Shown here one piece after another: positions 48,949-57,725 of a stretch of 64,000 nucleotides of DNA (its first letter is position 1; each line of letters starts with the position of its first letter). Under the pieces are notes generated by a model. That model was not told where the DNA came from, made no database searches, and saw nothing but the letters and a program-made list of their open reading frames with translations. The position numbers were made by a program, and so were the translations under genes. Location: NCBI GenBank assembly GCA_000014925.1, contig CP000474.1:2666001-2730000 (forward strand), read 5' to 3'. The DNA comes from Paenarthrobacter aurescens TC1. Lineage in GTDB: Bacteria; Actinomycetota; Actinomycetes; Actinomycetales; Micrococcaceae.

Positions 48949-49152
48949 TTAGGCGTCTGCGACCTTGCGGCCCTTGTATTCAAGGAACAGCGCGGTGCCG
49001 GCAGAGTCAGTAACGACCTTTGCCTGGTGCGGCAGGCTGTAGGTAACCTGACCGTTTTCGATGGTCTTGACCAAGTTGGGGGCAGTTGCCTTCCACTGGG
49101 CACGGCGGGCGCGTGTATTTGCGCGAGACATTTTCCGCTTGGGAACAGCCAC
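48949..49152 (-). CDS. rpmF: 50S ribosomal protein L32, zinc-free form
   Basis: L32, 67 residues, starting [20 protein letters not shown]. The C-terminal half has no cysteine at all, whereas the zinc form has two CxxC pairs there. This is the zinc-independent version, the kind many actinobacteria keep. It is preceded by the DUF177 gene (33 nt) and followed by rnc, the common rpmF-rnc-mutM order. Confidence 0.95.
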   Translation of the reverse strand: MAVPKRKMSRANTRARRAQWKATAPNLVKTIENGQVTYSLPHQAKVVTDSAGTALFLEYKGRKVADA

Positions 49153-49185
49153 GGCTATCTCATTTCTCTCTTAGACGAACACTTA

Positions 49186-49713
49186 CTAATCGGTTTGCCG
49201 GTCAGTCTTAGCCAGATCAGCTAGGGCAGCCCAGCGAGGGTCAATGACCTCGTGGTGGTGCCCCGGCTCGTCTTCCAGGCGCGCTCCACATTCGGAACAC
49301 AGGCCCTGGCAGTCTTCCCGGCACACCGGCTGGAACGGCAGCATAGTGACAACTGCGTCCCGCAACACCGGCTCAAGATCGATTAGATCGTACTCGACTC
49401 GACGTTGCTCTTCATCGTCTTCTTCGCCCGAAAGCTCAACGCCTTCGTAGAAGAAAAGTTCTTGCACATTGACCTCAAGGTCATACGCAAGGGGATCCAG
49501 GCATCGACCGCATTCGCCGGTTACTTCGACGTCTACGGTTCCAGATACCAGAATTCCTTCGTGTACGGCCTCAAGACGAAGATCCAGCTCGATATCCGAG
49601 CCTTCCTTTACGCCAATGAGCGCCACACCAAGGTCACTTGGCGCAGGTACATGCTCGTTGAGTGTCCGCATGGTCCCTGGACTGCGTCCAAGGTCCTTGA
49701 CTACCAGCGCCAA
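49186..49713 (-). CDS. DUF177 (YceD-like) protein
   Basis: Protein of at least 175 residues with the DUF177 fold, linked with L32 and possibly with 23S rRNA accumulation (YceD in E. coli). It has VEVTGECGRCLDPLAYDLEV. An acidic segment follows, then a four-Cys cluster CREDCQGLCSECGARL, and finally DPRWAALADL. The interval given starts at TTG 49713, which has no ribosome-binding site. An in-frame ATT at 49737 has AGGAG 5 nt upstream and would add KRDASSPL, resembling the start of relatives, so the true start may be that ATT. Confidence 0.88.
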   Translation of the reverse strand: MALVVKDLGRSPGTMRTLNEHVPAPSDLGVALIGVKEGSDIELDLRLEAVHEGILVSGTVDVEVTGECGRCLDPLAYDLEVNVQELFFYEGVELSGEEDDEEQRRVEYDLIDLEPVLRDAVVTMLPFQPVCREDCQGLCSECGARLEDEPGHHHEVIDPRWAALADLAKTDRQTD

Positions 49714-49878
49714 GGGCGAACTTGCATCTCGCTTAATGAGAACTCCTGTAGAACATATGACCGACGTATCATCTTAGCCTGATCACGCTTGAGGACTCAA
49801 ACCGACGCCGGGCGCGCGTGAATGCGCGGTGATTTCAGCTTGGGAACTCCGCGCGAAGGCGCAAGGTACCCATCAAGC

Positions 49879-50379
49879 CTACCCCTTGCGCGAGGGTTCC
49901 GTGGGCGGCTCGCCAGCGAGGAGCCTCTTCAGCACCGATTTGGGGACGTACTCGGAGATGTCGCCGCCGAGGACGTTGACCTCTTTGATCAAGGTGGAGG
50001 AAAGGTGCACGTAATGCGCTTCCGCAGGCAGGAAGACCGTTTCGACGCCGGTCAACTGGCGGTTCATGGTGGCCATCGGCAACTCGTAATCGAAATCCGA
50101 AGATGAACGCAGCCCCTTGACTATGGCTGAGACACCGCGGTGGCGGCAGTACTCCGCCAGCAAACCTTCGCCCATGGGCTCCACGATGATCCCGCGCAGA
50201 GAGGCCAATGTTTCCCGCGCCATTTCCATGCGGTCTTCAAGGCTGAACCTGTATTTTTTGGCGTAGTTGGTGGACACGGCCACGATGACTTCGTCGAACA
50301 GGCCGGCGGCCCGGGCGATGACTTCGAGATGTCCATTGTGAATGGGGTCAAAGGATCCAGGGCATACCGCGCGTCTCAT
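49879..50379 (-). CDS. coaD: pantetheine-phosphate adenylyltransferase
   Basis: CoaD, 166 residues, the fourth step of coenzyme A synthesis from 4'-phosphopantetheine and ATP. It starts MRRAVCPGSFDPIHNGHLEV, with the (H/T)xGH nucleotidyltransferase motif. RSSSDFDYELPMATMN and HLSSTLIKEV follow as the other conserved segments. The length matches the family, with a short Pro/Lys-rich tail. It is divergent from the aminotransferase gene. Confidence 0.96.
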   Translation of the reverse strand: MRRAVCPGSFDPIHNGHLEVIARAAGLFDEVIVAVSTNYAKKYRFSLEDRMEMARETLASLRGIIVEPMGEGLLAEYCRHRGVSAIVKGLRSSSDFDYELPMATMNRQLTGVETVFLPAEAHYVHLSSTLIKEVNVLGGDISEYVPKSVLKRLLAGEPPTEPSRKG

Positions 50380-50414
50380 GAGACGAACCTACCCCATGGC
50401 TTTGCCGGGATACC

Positions 50415-51680
50415 ATGGCTGACATGGCATCCGCAGGCAAAAGCCCCTCCCTTGATATGAGTGCCGGCACCACCGCTGGTACTGACTCAACACCATGGCA
50501 GCGGGCCGCTACGGGAGCCAATCTGCTCTCCCCGGATGGAACGTTGGGTGTGACAATCTTCGAGGAAATGACCACCTTGGCACTGTCCACCGGTGCCATA
50601 AACCTTGGCCAGGGGTTTCCCGATGAAGACGGCCCGGCGGAAATCAAAGCGGCTGCCCAATCCGCCATCGCCCAGGGAGCCAACCAATACGCGCCAGGCA
50701 AGGGCACTGCCGCGTTGAGGGAAGCCATTGCCACACACCAACAGCGCTTCTACGGGCTTAACCCGGATCCGGACACGGAAGTACTGGTCACAACTGGCGC
50801 AACGGAAGCCATTGCCGCCACACTGCTCGCCTTCATCCAGCCCGGCGACGAAGTCCTGACCTTCGAGCCCTTCTACGACTCGTACGGGGCCATCATCGGC
50901 ATGGCGGGAGGCAACCACGTCACCGCTCCCCTGCTGGCTCCGGACTTCCTCCCCGACCTCGCGGAGCTGGAAGACTCCTTCAGCAGCCGGACCAAAATCG
51001 TCCTTTTGAATAATCCGCATAACCCCACAGGAGCCGTTTTTCCGGAACCCGTACTGACCAGGATTGTGGAACTCGCAGCTAAGTACGGCGCCATCATCGT
51101 GAGCGACGAAGTCTACGAGCACCTGACATTCGGCGTAAGGCACATCCCGATCACGTCGCTGCCCGGCGCCGCCGAACGCACCATCACCATTTCGTCCGCA
51201 GGCAAGACCTTCTCCTTCACCGGGTGGAAAATCGGCTGGCTCAGCGGACCGGCGGAGCTGGTGGCGGCAGTGCGTACGGTGAAACAATTCCTGACTTACA
51301 GCTCGGGGACGCCCTTCCAAAGCGCAATCGCCGTGGGACTTGCCCTACCCGATGAGTTCTACACGGGCATTGCCAATACCCTTCGACACAAGCGCGACAT
51401 TCTTGCTGAGGGCCTCCGCGCCGCAGGCTTCGGAGTCTACAACCCCAGCGGAACCTACTTCATCAACGTCGACACCGCTCCGCTGGGCATTCGGGACTCG
51501 GTGGATCTCGCACGGCGACTTCCCGGGCTCGTTGGAGTAGCAGCCATCCCTGTCCCCGTGTTCTGCCACCCCGAAGGGGCCGAGCGAACGCGGAGCCTGC
51601 TGCGGTTTGCCTTCTGCAAGAAAGCGGACGTCCTGGAAGAGGCTGCCGCCCGACTGGCCACCCTCAAGGACCGGCTCTGA
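50415..51680 (+). CDS. PLP-dependent aminotransferase, class I/II
   Basis: Fold-type I aminotransferase of 421 residues. INLGQGFPDEDGP, NQYAPGKGTAALREAI, NNPHNPTGAV and SDEVYEHLTFG lead to ISSAGKTFSFTGWKIGW, where the Lys binds PLP. FCKKADVLEEAAARL closes the protein. These fit the kynurenine/N-succinyldiaminopimelate (DapC-like) branch. The exact substrate cannot be read from the sequence, and no lysine-pathway gene is next to it. The stop overlaps the probable start of the next gene. Confidence 0.9.
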   Translation: MADMASAGKSPSLDMSAGTTAGTDSTPWQRAATGANLLSPDGTLGVTIFEEMTTLALSTGAINLGQGFPDEDGPAEIKAAAQSAIAQGANQYAPGKGTAALREAIATHQQRFYGLNPDPDTEVLVTTGATEAIAATLLAFIQPGDEVLTFEPFYDSYGAIIGMAGGNHVTAPLLAPDFLPDLAELEDSFSSRTKIVLLNNPHNPTGAVFPEPVLTRIVELAAKYGAIIVSDEVYEHLTFGVRHIPITSLPGAAERTITISSAGKTFSFTGWKIGWLSGPAELVAAVRTVKQFLTYSSGTPFQSAIAVGLALPDEFYTGIANTLRHKRDILAEGLRAAGFGVYNPSGTYFINVDTAPLGIRDSVDLARRLPGLVGVAAIPVPVFCHPEGAERTRSLLRFAFCKKADVLEEAAARLATLKDRL

Positions 51681-52471
51681 ACCCGGCAGGCTCCGGCCAG
51701 CATGGGGCTACCCGCTTCCTCAGAACCACAGGACAGCACGCCACCATCGAGACGGACACCCTGATTGAGGGCGGCTTCATCCTCAGCATCGGCGGAGCCG
51801 AACAATCGCATGTGAACCTGGCCGATCCATCGGAGATCTTCTACGAGTACCTGCGCAGGATCGGGCACGTGGTGGACTTGGCTGCCGAACCCGGAAAACC
51901 CATCAGCGCCCTGCATCTGGGCGCCGGCGCCCTCACCTTGGCGCGTTACATCCAAGCGACCCGTCCGGGCTCGGAACAATACGCCGTTGAGCTGGAACGT
52001 GAGCTTTTGGACTTCGTACTCCAGAAACTGCCCATGCCTGAAGGCACCACGTTGACCACCCACATCGGCGACGCCCGCGACGCGTTGGCCGAACTTCCCG
52101 CGCAGGTGACGTTCGACGTCGTGATTCTCGATATCTTCTCCGGACCGGAGGCCCCTGCCCATATCGCCTGCCGGGAATTCTATGAAGAAGCAGCCGCGCG
52201 GTTGCGGCCCGACGGGGTGCTGATCGTCAACGTGGGTGACGAACCCGCGCTGACGCTCGTACGCAGTCAAGTGGCTGCGTTGCGCCAGGCCATGCCGGAC
52301 GTCGCCGCCTTCGCTGAAACGGGAATGTTCGCTGGCCGCTACCCGGGCAATATAGTGCTGGTGGGCACACGCAAGCCGTGGTCCCCGGACTGGACCGCGC
52401 GGCTGCTGGCGCTGGGCCCCCACCCCGCAACCGTCCTCACGGGCGTGGAGCTGGATAGGATTACTGCCTAG
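51677..52471 (+). CDS. spermidine-synthase-like methyltransferase-fold protein, probable CTG start
   Basis: Protein of 264 residues with a Rossmann-like fold related to spermidine synthases. It shows SIGGAEQSHVNLADP, HLGAGALTLARYIQ (cofactor loop) and HIGDARDALAELP, then VVILDIFSG and a GRYPGNIVLVGT end. The conserved N-terminus lies before the first canonical start (GTG 51812). The only candidate that covers it is CTG at 51677, which has AAGGA 6 nt upstream and overlaps the aminotransferase TGA. No in-frame ATG, GTG or TTG was seen upstream, back to at least 51542. Polyamine-transfer activity is not shown. Confidence 0.75.
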   Translation: MNPAGSGQHGATRFLRTTGQHATIETDTLIEGGFILSIGGAEQSHVNLADPSEIFYEYLRRIGHVVDLAAEPGKPISALHLGAGALTLARYIQATRPGSEQYAVELERELLDFVLQKLPMPEGTTLTTHIGDARDALAELPAQVTFDVVILDIFSGPEAPAHIACREFYEEAAARLRPDGVLIVNVGDEPALTLVRSQVAALRQAMPDVAAFAETGMFAGRYPGNIVLVGTRKPWSPDWTARLLALGPHPATVLTGVELDRITA

Positions 52472-52483
52472 CACCCGCGAGCG

Positions 52484-53050
52484 TTAGGCAGGCTCAGCGA
52501 ACCACAACTTGGTCTCGCCGTACTTCTTGTCCGCGAAACATTCCAGAGCCTCGGGCCACACAGGTTCCGGGCTCCGCGAACTCCGCTCCACCACCACAAC
52601 GGCCGCGTCGTCCAAATACGGTGCCAACTTTTCGAGCACGGCACTCAGGGCAGGCTCATCCAAGGGATAAGGCGGATCAAGGAAGACCAGATCCCACCTG
52701 TCAGCGTCGCCCGCACGCTCCAGGAACGACTCCACCTTGGAACGATGCACCGAGACCCTCTTGCCGCCCAGGAGCTGATTCACCAAATCCGCATTGCGCT
52801 GGCAGACATCGCTCGCCTTGGCATCAAACTCCACCAGATCCACGGTCCGGGCACCTCGGCTGGCACTCTCGATGCCCAAGGAACCAGATCCTGCATAAAG
52901 GTCCAGGACCCTGGCATCGTCAATTACCGCCAAGGATTCCAGGCGGGAAAACAGCGCTTCCTTGACCCTGTCGGTCGTGGGACGCGTAGCCGTTCCGGGA
53001 ACGCTGGTCAGCGGGTTCCCGCCACCAACTCCGGCAATGATCCGGCTCAC
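52484..53050 (-). CDS. rsmD: 16S rRNA (guanine966-N2)-methyltransferase
   Basis: RsmD, 188 residues, modifies G966 of 16S rRNA. It has SRIIAGVGGGNPL and RPTTDRVKEALFSRL. DLYAGSGSLGIESASRGA is the SAM-binding motif, and LVFLDPPYPLDEP is the catalytic DPPY. The GTG at 53050 follows GGAG by 7 nt and matches the family start; the frame is open to 53077. It is 33 nt after recG. Confidence 0.94.
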   Translation of the reverse strand: MSRIIAGVGGGNPLTSVPGTATRPTTDRVKEALFSRLESLAVIDDARVLDLYAGSGSLGIESASRGARTVDLVEFDAKASDVCQRNADLVNQLLGGKRVSVHRSKVESFLERAGDADRWDLVFLDPPYPLDEPALSAVLEKLAPYLDDAAVVVVERSSRSPEPVWPEALECFADKKYGETKLWFAEPA

Positions 53051-53083
53051 AGGGATTCTCCATGTGCGAGCATCCATGGATCT

Positions 53084-55339
53084 CTATCCGCGTTCAAGGA
53101 ACGCCTCCTTCTCAGGGTTCAAATACTCATCGATCGCGGCGGCAAGAACCGGCTGATGGTCCAACGCCGGGTCCTCCGACACCAGGCCTTGGGCGTCAGT
53201 TCGTGCACGGGCAATGATTTCTTCGTGTTCAAGTACACGGAGCAACTTCAGCGTGGACCGCCCGCCGGATTGCGAAGCACCCAAAATGTCACCTTCCCGG
53301 CGGAGTTTCAGGTCTTCCTGGGACAGCTCAAAACCGTCGGTCGTTGAAGCAACGGCATCAAGCCGCCGCCGACTCGGGTGTCCGGGTTCCAACGTAGTCA
53401 CCAGCAGGCAAGTGCCCGGCAGTCCCCCACGACCCACCCGGCCGCGCAACTGGTGGAGCTGGGAGATCCCAAAGCGGTCGGCGTCGAGAATCACCATGAG
53501 GGTGGCGTTGTGGACGTCCACGCCCACCTCAATGACAGTAGTGGACACCAGCACTTTGGTGTTGTTGGATGCGAACGAAGCCATCGTCTCGGACTTCACC
53601 TGCGGATCCTGCCGGCCGTGGAGCGGCGCCACCGGGACACCAGCCAGCGCCGGCTCCTGCAAGAGGCTTTCGACGACGGCGGTCACCGAGGCCAGCTCCC
53701 GCGCCGGGCCTTCGTCCGCGAGCTCGGCATCGCTGGGTTCCGCTTCGCCAGGGCTGAAGTCGCCGTCGTCGTCCGAGCCGATCTTGGGGCACACCACATA
53801 CACCTGATGGCCGGAATCGACTTCTTCGCGTGAACGCTTCCAAATGCGGTCCACCCAGCCCGGATTCTCAGCGAGCCCCACCACGTGCGTCGAAATAGGT
53901 GCACGTCCGGCTGGAAGCTCATCAAGGATGGAAGTCTCAAGGTCACCGAATACCGTCATGGCAACCGTGCGAGGAATCGGTGTGGCCGTCATGACCAGCA
54001 AATGTGGAGGCCGCTGCGCCTTTGCGCGGAGGGCATCGCGCTGCTCCACGCCAAAGCGGTGCTGCTCATCCACCACAATCAATCCGAGGTCCTGAAAGCT
54101 GGTTTTGTCGCTCAGCAAAGCATGAGTACCAATGACGATTCCCGCATTCCCGGAGGCCGCATCCAGCATTGCCTGTTTGCGTGCCGCGGTGGGCATGGAG
54201 CCGGTGAGGAGCGTTACTTGCACGGCTTCCTGAGTGGAGTCTCCTCCCAGCATGCCCGCTCCGCCAAAGATATGGTCCCGAGCCAGTGGCCCCAAGGTCT
54301 TGCGGATCGAGTGGAAATGTTGGGCCGCCAAAACCTCCGTAGGCGCCAGCAGGGCAGCCTGGCCACCCGCGTCCACTACCTGCAACATGGCCCGAAGGGC
54401 AACGATCGTCTTGCCCGAGCCCACTTCACCCTGCAGGAGCCTGTTCATGGGGGTATCGCGCCCGAGCTCTTCAGCCAGTGTCTTTCCGACGGCGGACTGG
54501 CCGGCGGTCAGCGTAAAAGGCAAGTTCTGGTCGAACTTGCTGAGCAAACCGTCCGCGCGCGGCCGGCGCGCAGTGGCTTCCTCGGCGGCGAGCTGCGCGC
54601 GACGGCGTGCCAGAGCCGTTTGCAGCACTAGCGCTTCCTGATACCGGAAGCGTTCTTGGGCCCGTTGCCAGTCCTTGGCAATGTCAGGTGAATGGATCAG
54701 ACGGTATGCCTCAGCCACGCTGAGCAATGCGTCCCTTCGGACGATACTTTCCGGCAGCGGGTCTTCCAAGGAATCAAGATCCATGGTTTGGAGCAAGGCG
54801 GTGATTACTTTGTGGATGGACCAACTGGTCAGCTTGGCAGTTGCCGGGTAGACGGGGATGGGCATGGCGGCGAGCTTCTCCGGATCCACGGAACCCTCGG
54901 CTTCAGGGTCCTCGTCCAGCAGAAGGAAGTCGGGGTTGGTCAGGCCGAGGGCCCCGCCGTAGCGGGTCACCTTTCCAGAGAACATGGCCCGACGACCAGG
55001 CAGTAGTTCTGCCTTCGCACGGAACCCGTTGAAGAAGCTGACCTTCAACGTGCCTGGAACGCCGCCGCCCCCGGCCTCGTCCGTCACCACCACATCTGTG
55101 ATCGAACCACGCCGGGCCCGCATCTGGCGTGTGCTGTTGGACAGCACACGGGCAATCAGCGTGACCTCTTCATCCAGCGGAAGCTTGTTGATGGGCGTCA
55201 ATTCACCACGACTCAAGTATCTGCGAGGGAAGTAGTTCAGCAAGGCTCCGGCCGTTTTGAGGCCCAAGTGCTTATCAATGACAGCCGCAGACCGCTTGCC
55301 GATTCTGCGTTCGAGGGGCAGTTCCAGCTCAGAATTCAT
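53084..55339 (-). CDS. recG: ATP-dependent DNA helicase RecG
   Basis: RecG, 751 residues, reverses stalled forks and migrates Holliday junctions. An N-terminal wedge/OB domain (LIARVLSNSTRQMRARRG region) is followed by a helicase core. The core has LLQGEVGSGKTIVALRAML (Walker A), VVDEQHRFGVEQR (the DEQH-like box II) and VMTATPIPRTVAMTVFGD. The C-terminal TRG region has RGRVGRGGLPGTCLLVT. The start at 55339 begins MNSELELPLERRIGKRSA; a longer frame overlaps the previous gene. Confidence 0.96.
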   Translation of the reverse strand: MNSELELPLERRIGKRSAAVIDKHLGLKTAGALLNYFPRRYLSRGELTPINKLPLDEEVTLIARVLSNSTRQMRARRGSITDVVVTDEAGGGGVPGTLKVSFFNGFRAKAELLPGRRAMFSGKVTRYGGALGLTNPDFLLLDEDPEAEGSVDPEKLAAMPIPVYPATAKLTSWSIHKVITALLQTMDLDSLEDPLPESIVRRDALLSVAEAYRLIHSPDIAKDWQRAQERFRYQEALVLQTALARRRAQLAAEEATARRPRADGLLSKFDQNLPFTLTAGQSAVGKTLAEELGRDTPMNRLLQGEVGSGKTIVALRAMLQVVDAGGQAALLAPTEVLAAQHFHSIRKTLGPLARDHIFGGAGMLGGDSTQEAVQVTLLTGSMPTAARKQAMLDAASGNAGIVIGTHALLSDKTSFQDLGLIVVDEQHRFGVEQRDALRAKAQRPPHLLVMTATPIPRTVAMTVFGDLETSILDELPAGRAPISTHVVGLAENPGWVDRIWKRSREEVDSGHQVYVVCPKIGSDDDGDFSPGEAEPSDAELADEGPARELASVTAVVESLLQEPALAGVPVAPLHGRQDPQVKSETMASFASNNTKVLVSTTVIEVGVDVHNATLMVILDADRFGISQLHQLRGRVGRGGLPGTCLLVTTLEPGHPSRRRLDAVASTTDGFELSQEDLKLRREGDILGASQSGGRSTLKLLRVLEHEEIIARARTDAQGLVSEDPALDHQPVLAAAIDEYLNPEKEAFLERG

Positions 55340-56405
55340 GCCGTGACTGGCCCGGGACTGGGGAGGCTTGGTTGATGCTGGTGGATTCTCCGCCAGCTGG
55401 TTCCAGTGTGGCCGGTTCCTGCCCGTCATCACGGGGTATCGCCAGCTGGCTTACGGCGATATCAGTCGGTTCCCCCAGCGAACGTATGAGTGCTACAGCC
55501 GGCTCCGGATCCGGGACATGCACATGAACGCGCCAACGGTAGCTGATTTCGACGCCGGATTCGTCGTCATCATCATCGGCGCCCTGGGCACCACCAACTT
55601 GACTCATGATGACGGAATCGCCCATCTCGTCGAGGCGCTGGCGAAGGATGGCTGCATTCAGTGGCGAGAGGTTGATGGTGCACATGACCTCCACGCCGTC
55701 GTCGGCAGGCATGTGCTCATGGATGTGGGGATCCTGCAATTTGTAGCCATGGAGACCATCCAGCAGTTCCTCCTGGAGTTCCTCACCAAGGACGGCAGCG
55801 CGGAGGCAATCCAGCACCAGCAGCATGCCCACCCCGCCCGCATCCACAACATGTGCTTCATGGAGCTGTGCGAGCTCATCTTCGGTCCGGACAACTGCTT
55901 GGTAGGCCGCCTCCACCACGGCGTCGAGCGAGAGCCCCAATGCATGGTTGCTGTCGTCGCCGCTTTGGGATGCATCCACCGCTTGGGCAGCGTGAGCGGC
56001 GGCTTCCAGCACAGACAGCATGGTGCCTGCCACAGGCTCACTCAAGGCAGACCAAGCCCGGATCTGTGCCCTGTTCAGGGCAGCGGCAAGCAGGGGTGCG
56101 CTGAGGCGCGATTTTCCCGCCAAAGGCTCTGCGGCGGCGCACAGGAACACCGCAAAAAGCGTGCCCGAATTGCCCCGTGCTTGCTCCATTGCTGCCTGCC
56201 CCGCGCGGGACAGCAAGGCGCCGACGTCGTTGCCGGTCTCGGTGGTGTCCGGCGCAGCTCCACCCAGGGCAGCCACTGCTGCCCGAACAGTGAGATAAAG
56301 GTTGGTTCCGGTATCACCGTCAGCGACAGGAAAGATGTTGATCGCATTGAGACGGTCGCTGTGGTTGCCGAGGACAACCTCCGCCTTGCCGAGCCAACGT
56401 TTCAT
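55329..56405 (-). CDS. DAK2-domain (DhaL/FakA-like) protein
   Basis: Protein of about 358 residues. The DhaL motif NIFPVADGDTGTNLYLT supplies the Asp residues that bind two Mg-ATP. ARGNSGTLFAVFL and HEAHVVDAGGVGML complete the domain (about 10-200). The C-terminal half is acidic and less conserved. It resembles the ATP-binding part of FakA (fatty-acid kinase) but is shorter, and no FakB gene is here. The start is placed at ATG 56405 because the longer frame overlaps thiL; a TTG at 56438 is also possible. Its end overlaps recG by 11 nt. Confidence 0.78.
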   Translation of the reverse strand: MKRWLGKAEVVLGNHSDRLNAINIFPVADGDTGTNLYLTVRAAVAALGGAAPDTTETGNDVGALLSRAGQAAMEQARGNSGTLFAVFLCAAAEPLAGKSRLSAPLLAAALNRAQIRAWSALSEPVAGTMLSVLEAAAHAAQAVDASQSGDDSNHALGLSLDAVVEAAYQAVVRTEDELAQLHEAHVVDAGGVGMLLVLDCLRAAVLGEELQEELLDGLHGYKLQDPHIHEHMPADDGVEVMCTINLSPLNAAILRQRLDEMGDSVIMSQVGGAQGADDDDDESGVEISYRWRVHVHVPDPEPAVALIRSLGEPTDIAVSQLAIPRDDGQEPATLEPAGGESTSINQASPVPGQSRHEF

Positions 56406-56427
56406 GGCGTGTGCATTCGCGGCGATC

Positions 56428-57603
56428 TTAGTCTGCAAAGTGATCCCATCCAACGGTGTCAGCAGTTTGCCCGGCAATCCGGACGCCACTGCCTGGCGGC
56501 TCGACAACGGCTTGCACCGAGCCTATCGCAGTGAAGCCCTGCGGCAGCTGAATTTCTGCCGGGAACGTAGCAAGCAAACCGTGGTCTTCTCCCCCACCGA
56601 GCACCCACCGCATCGCTTCCCCGCCCAGAACCGCAGCTGCTGGTTCCAATGGGGCTGCGTGAATCTTCAAAGCAGCAGGATCAAAGTCCAGGACCACGCC
56701 GCTGGCTCCGGCCAGCCGGCTGCCGTCCCGCAGCAGGCCGTCGGAAATATCCAACATGGCCGTGGCACCCGCATGCGCAGCCAGCGGACCGGCTGCCAGC
56801 GGTGGCAGCGGCCGGCATTGGTTGTCCACCAAGCTCCGCAACTCACCTGACAGGCTGTCCAAGGGAATTTCACTTTCCAGCAGCGCCCAGCCGGCAGCTG
56901 CCCTTCCCAGCGTCCCTGAAACCGCCACGACGTCCCCGGGTTTGGCGCCGGACCTCAGCACCGGCGCCATACCGGCCAGCGTTCCGACGACGGCGACGGT
57001 TACCGCGAGCTCGCGGCCCCTTCCAAGGTCTCCGCCGGCAACGGAGCAGTCCCGGGCGCCCAAACCCACAATTGCCGCCGAGAGGCCATCGGCAAACGCT
57101 TCAACCCATTCGACGGGCGTTTCCGGTGGCATGGTCAGGCTCACCACGAGACTCGTGGCACTGCCGCCCATGGCATTGATGTCACTGAGGTTTTGCGCCG
57201 CAGCTTTCCAGCCGACGTCGTATCCCGTGGTCCGGTAGCCGTTACGCCACTCAAGCCTGAAGTCCTGATCCTGCGTTTGAGTGTCAATGGAGATGAGCGT
57301 CCGGCCGTCCGGGGCTGAGATCAGGGCGGCATCGTCACCAGGTCCCAGCAGAACGCCGGGGCTATGATGCAGGCGAGGAAAGATCCGGGCGAGGAGCTCA
57401 GACTCCGAAAGGTCTTGGACGTGCAACCGTTCTGCAGGCACTGCTCTCAATTCTTCTGCTGGCACTGCGTCTTCTGCTGGCACTGCGCTCGACTCTTCTT
57501 CCCGCACTGCGCTCGACTCTTCTCCTGGCAATGCTCTCCACACTTCTTCTGGCACTGCGCTCCACTCTTCTTCCCGCACTGCACTCGACTCTTCTCCTGA
57601 CAC
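56428..57603 (-). CDS. thiL: thiamine-monophosphate kinase, with repetitive N-terminus
   Basis: ThiL phosphorylates TMP to thiamine pyrophosphate. The enzyme proper begins near LSESELLARIFPRL (residue 65). It has LLGPGDDAALI, ISIDTQTQDQDF and SDINAMGGSATSLVVSL, then DCSVAGGDLGRGRE, AMLDISDGLLRDG and WVLGGGEDHGLLATF, all typical. The preceding 55 residues are an acidic octapeptide repeat with consensus xEExSAVP, coded by 24-bp DNA repeats. Possible starts are GTG 57603 (whole repeat), TTG 57450, GTG 57441 or TTG 57426 (most of the repeat untranslated). None has a strong ribosome-binding site. Confidence 0.88.
   Translation of the reverse strand: MSGEESSAVREEEWSAVPEEVWRALPGEESSAVREEESSAVPAEDAVPAEELRAVPAERLHVQDLSESELLARIFPRLHHSPGVLLGPGDDAALISAPDGRTLISIDTQTQDQDFRLEWRNGYRTTGYDVGWKAAAQNLSDINAMGGSATSLVVSLTMPPETPVEWVEAFADGLSAAIVGLGARDCSVAGGDLGRGRELAVTVAVVGTLAGMAPVLRSGAKPGDVVAVSGTLGRAAAGWALLESEIPLDSLSGELRSLVDNQCRPLPPLAAGPLAAHAGATAMLDISDGLLRDGSRLAGASGVVLDFDPAALKIHAAPLEPAAAVLGGEAMRWVLGGGEDHGLLATFPAEIQLPQGFTAIGSVQAVVEPPGSGVRIAGQTADTVGWDHFAD
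57437..57598. repeat. 24-bp imperfect tandem repeat at the 5' end of thiL
   Basis: Seven units begin GGCACTGC or CGCACTGC at 57437, 57461 (18 bp only), 57479, 57503, 57527, 57551 and 57575. Part of another follows at 57599. The pairs at 57479-57526 and 57551-57598 are close copies, pointing to a duplication of a two-unit block. All lengths are multiples of three, so the thiL frame stays open. Confidence 0.88.
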
Positions 57604-57725
57604 TGCTCCACGCTATCGCGATCCACCGACAGAATAATGCGGCGCTGCATTGTGGGGGTTCCGACCTTAGTGTGACCCTGGCAACGCGAATCTGACTGCC
57701 AGCGCTTGCGGGATAGTCTGGATGA

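Noticed and set aside
57437..57598. CRISPR array
   Set aside because: The repeats are directly contiguous with no unique spacers, are not palindromic, and keep a coding frame.
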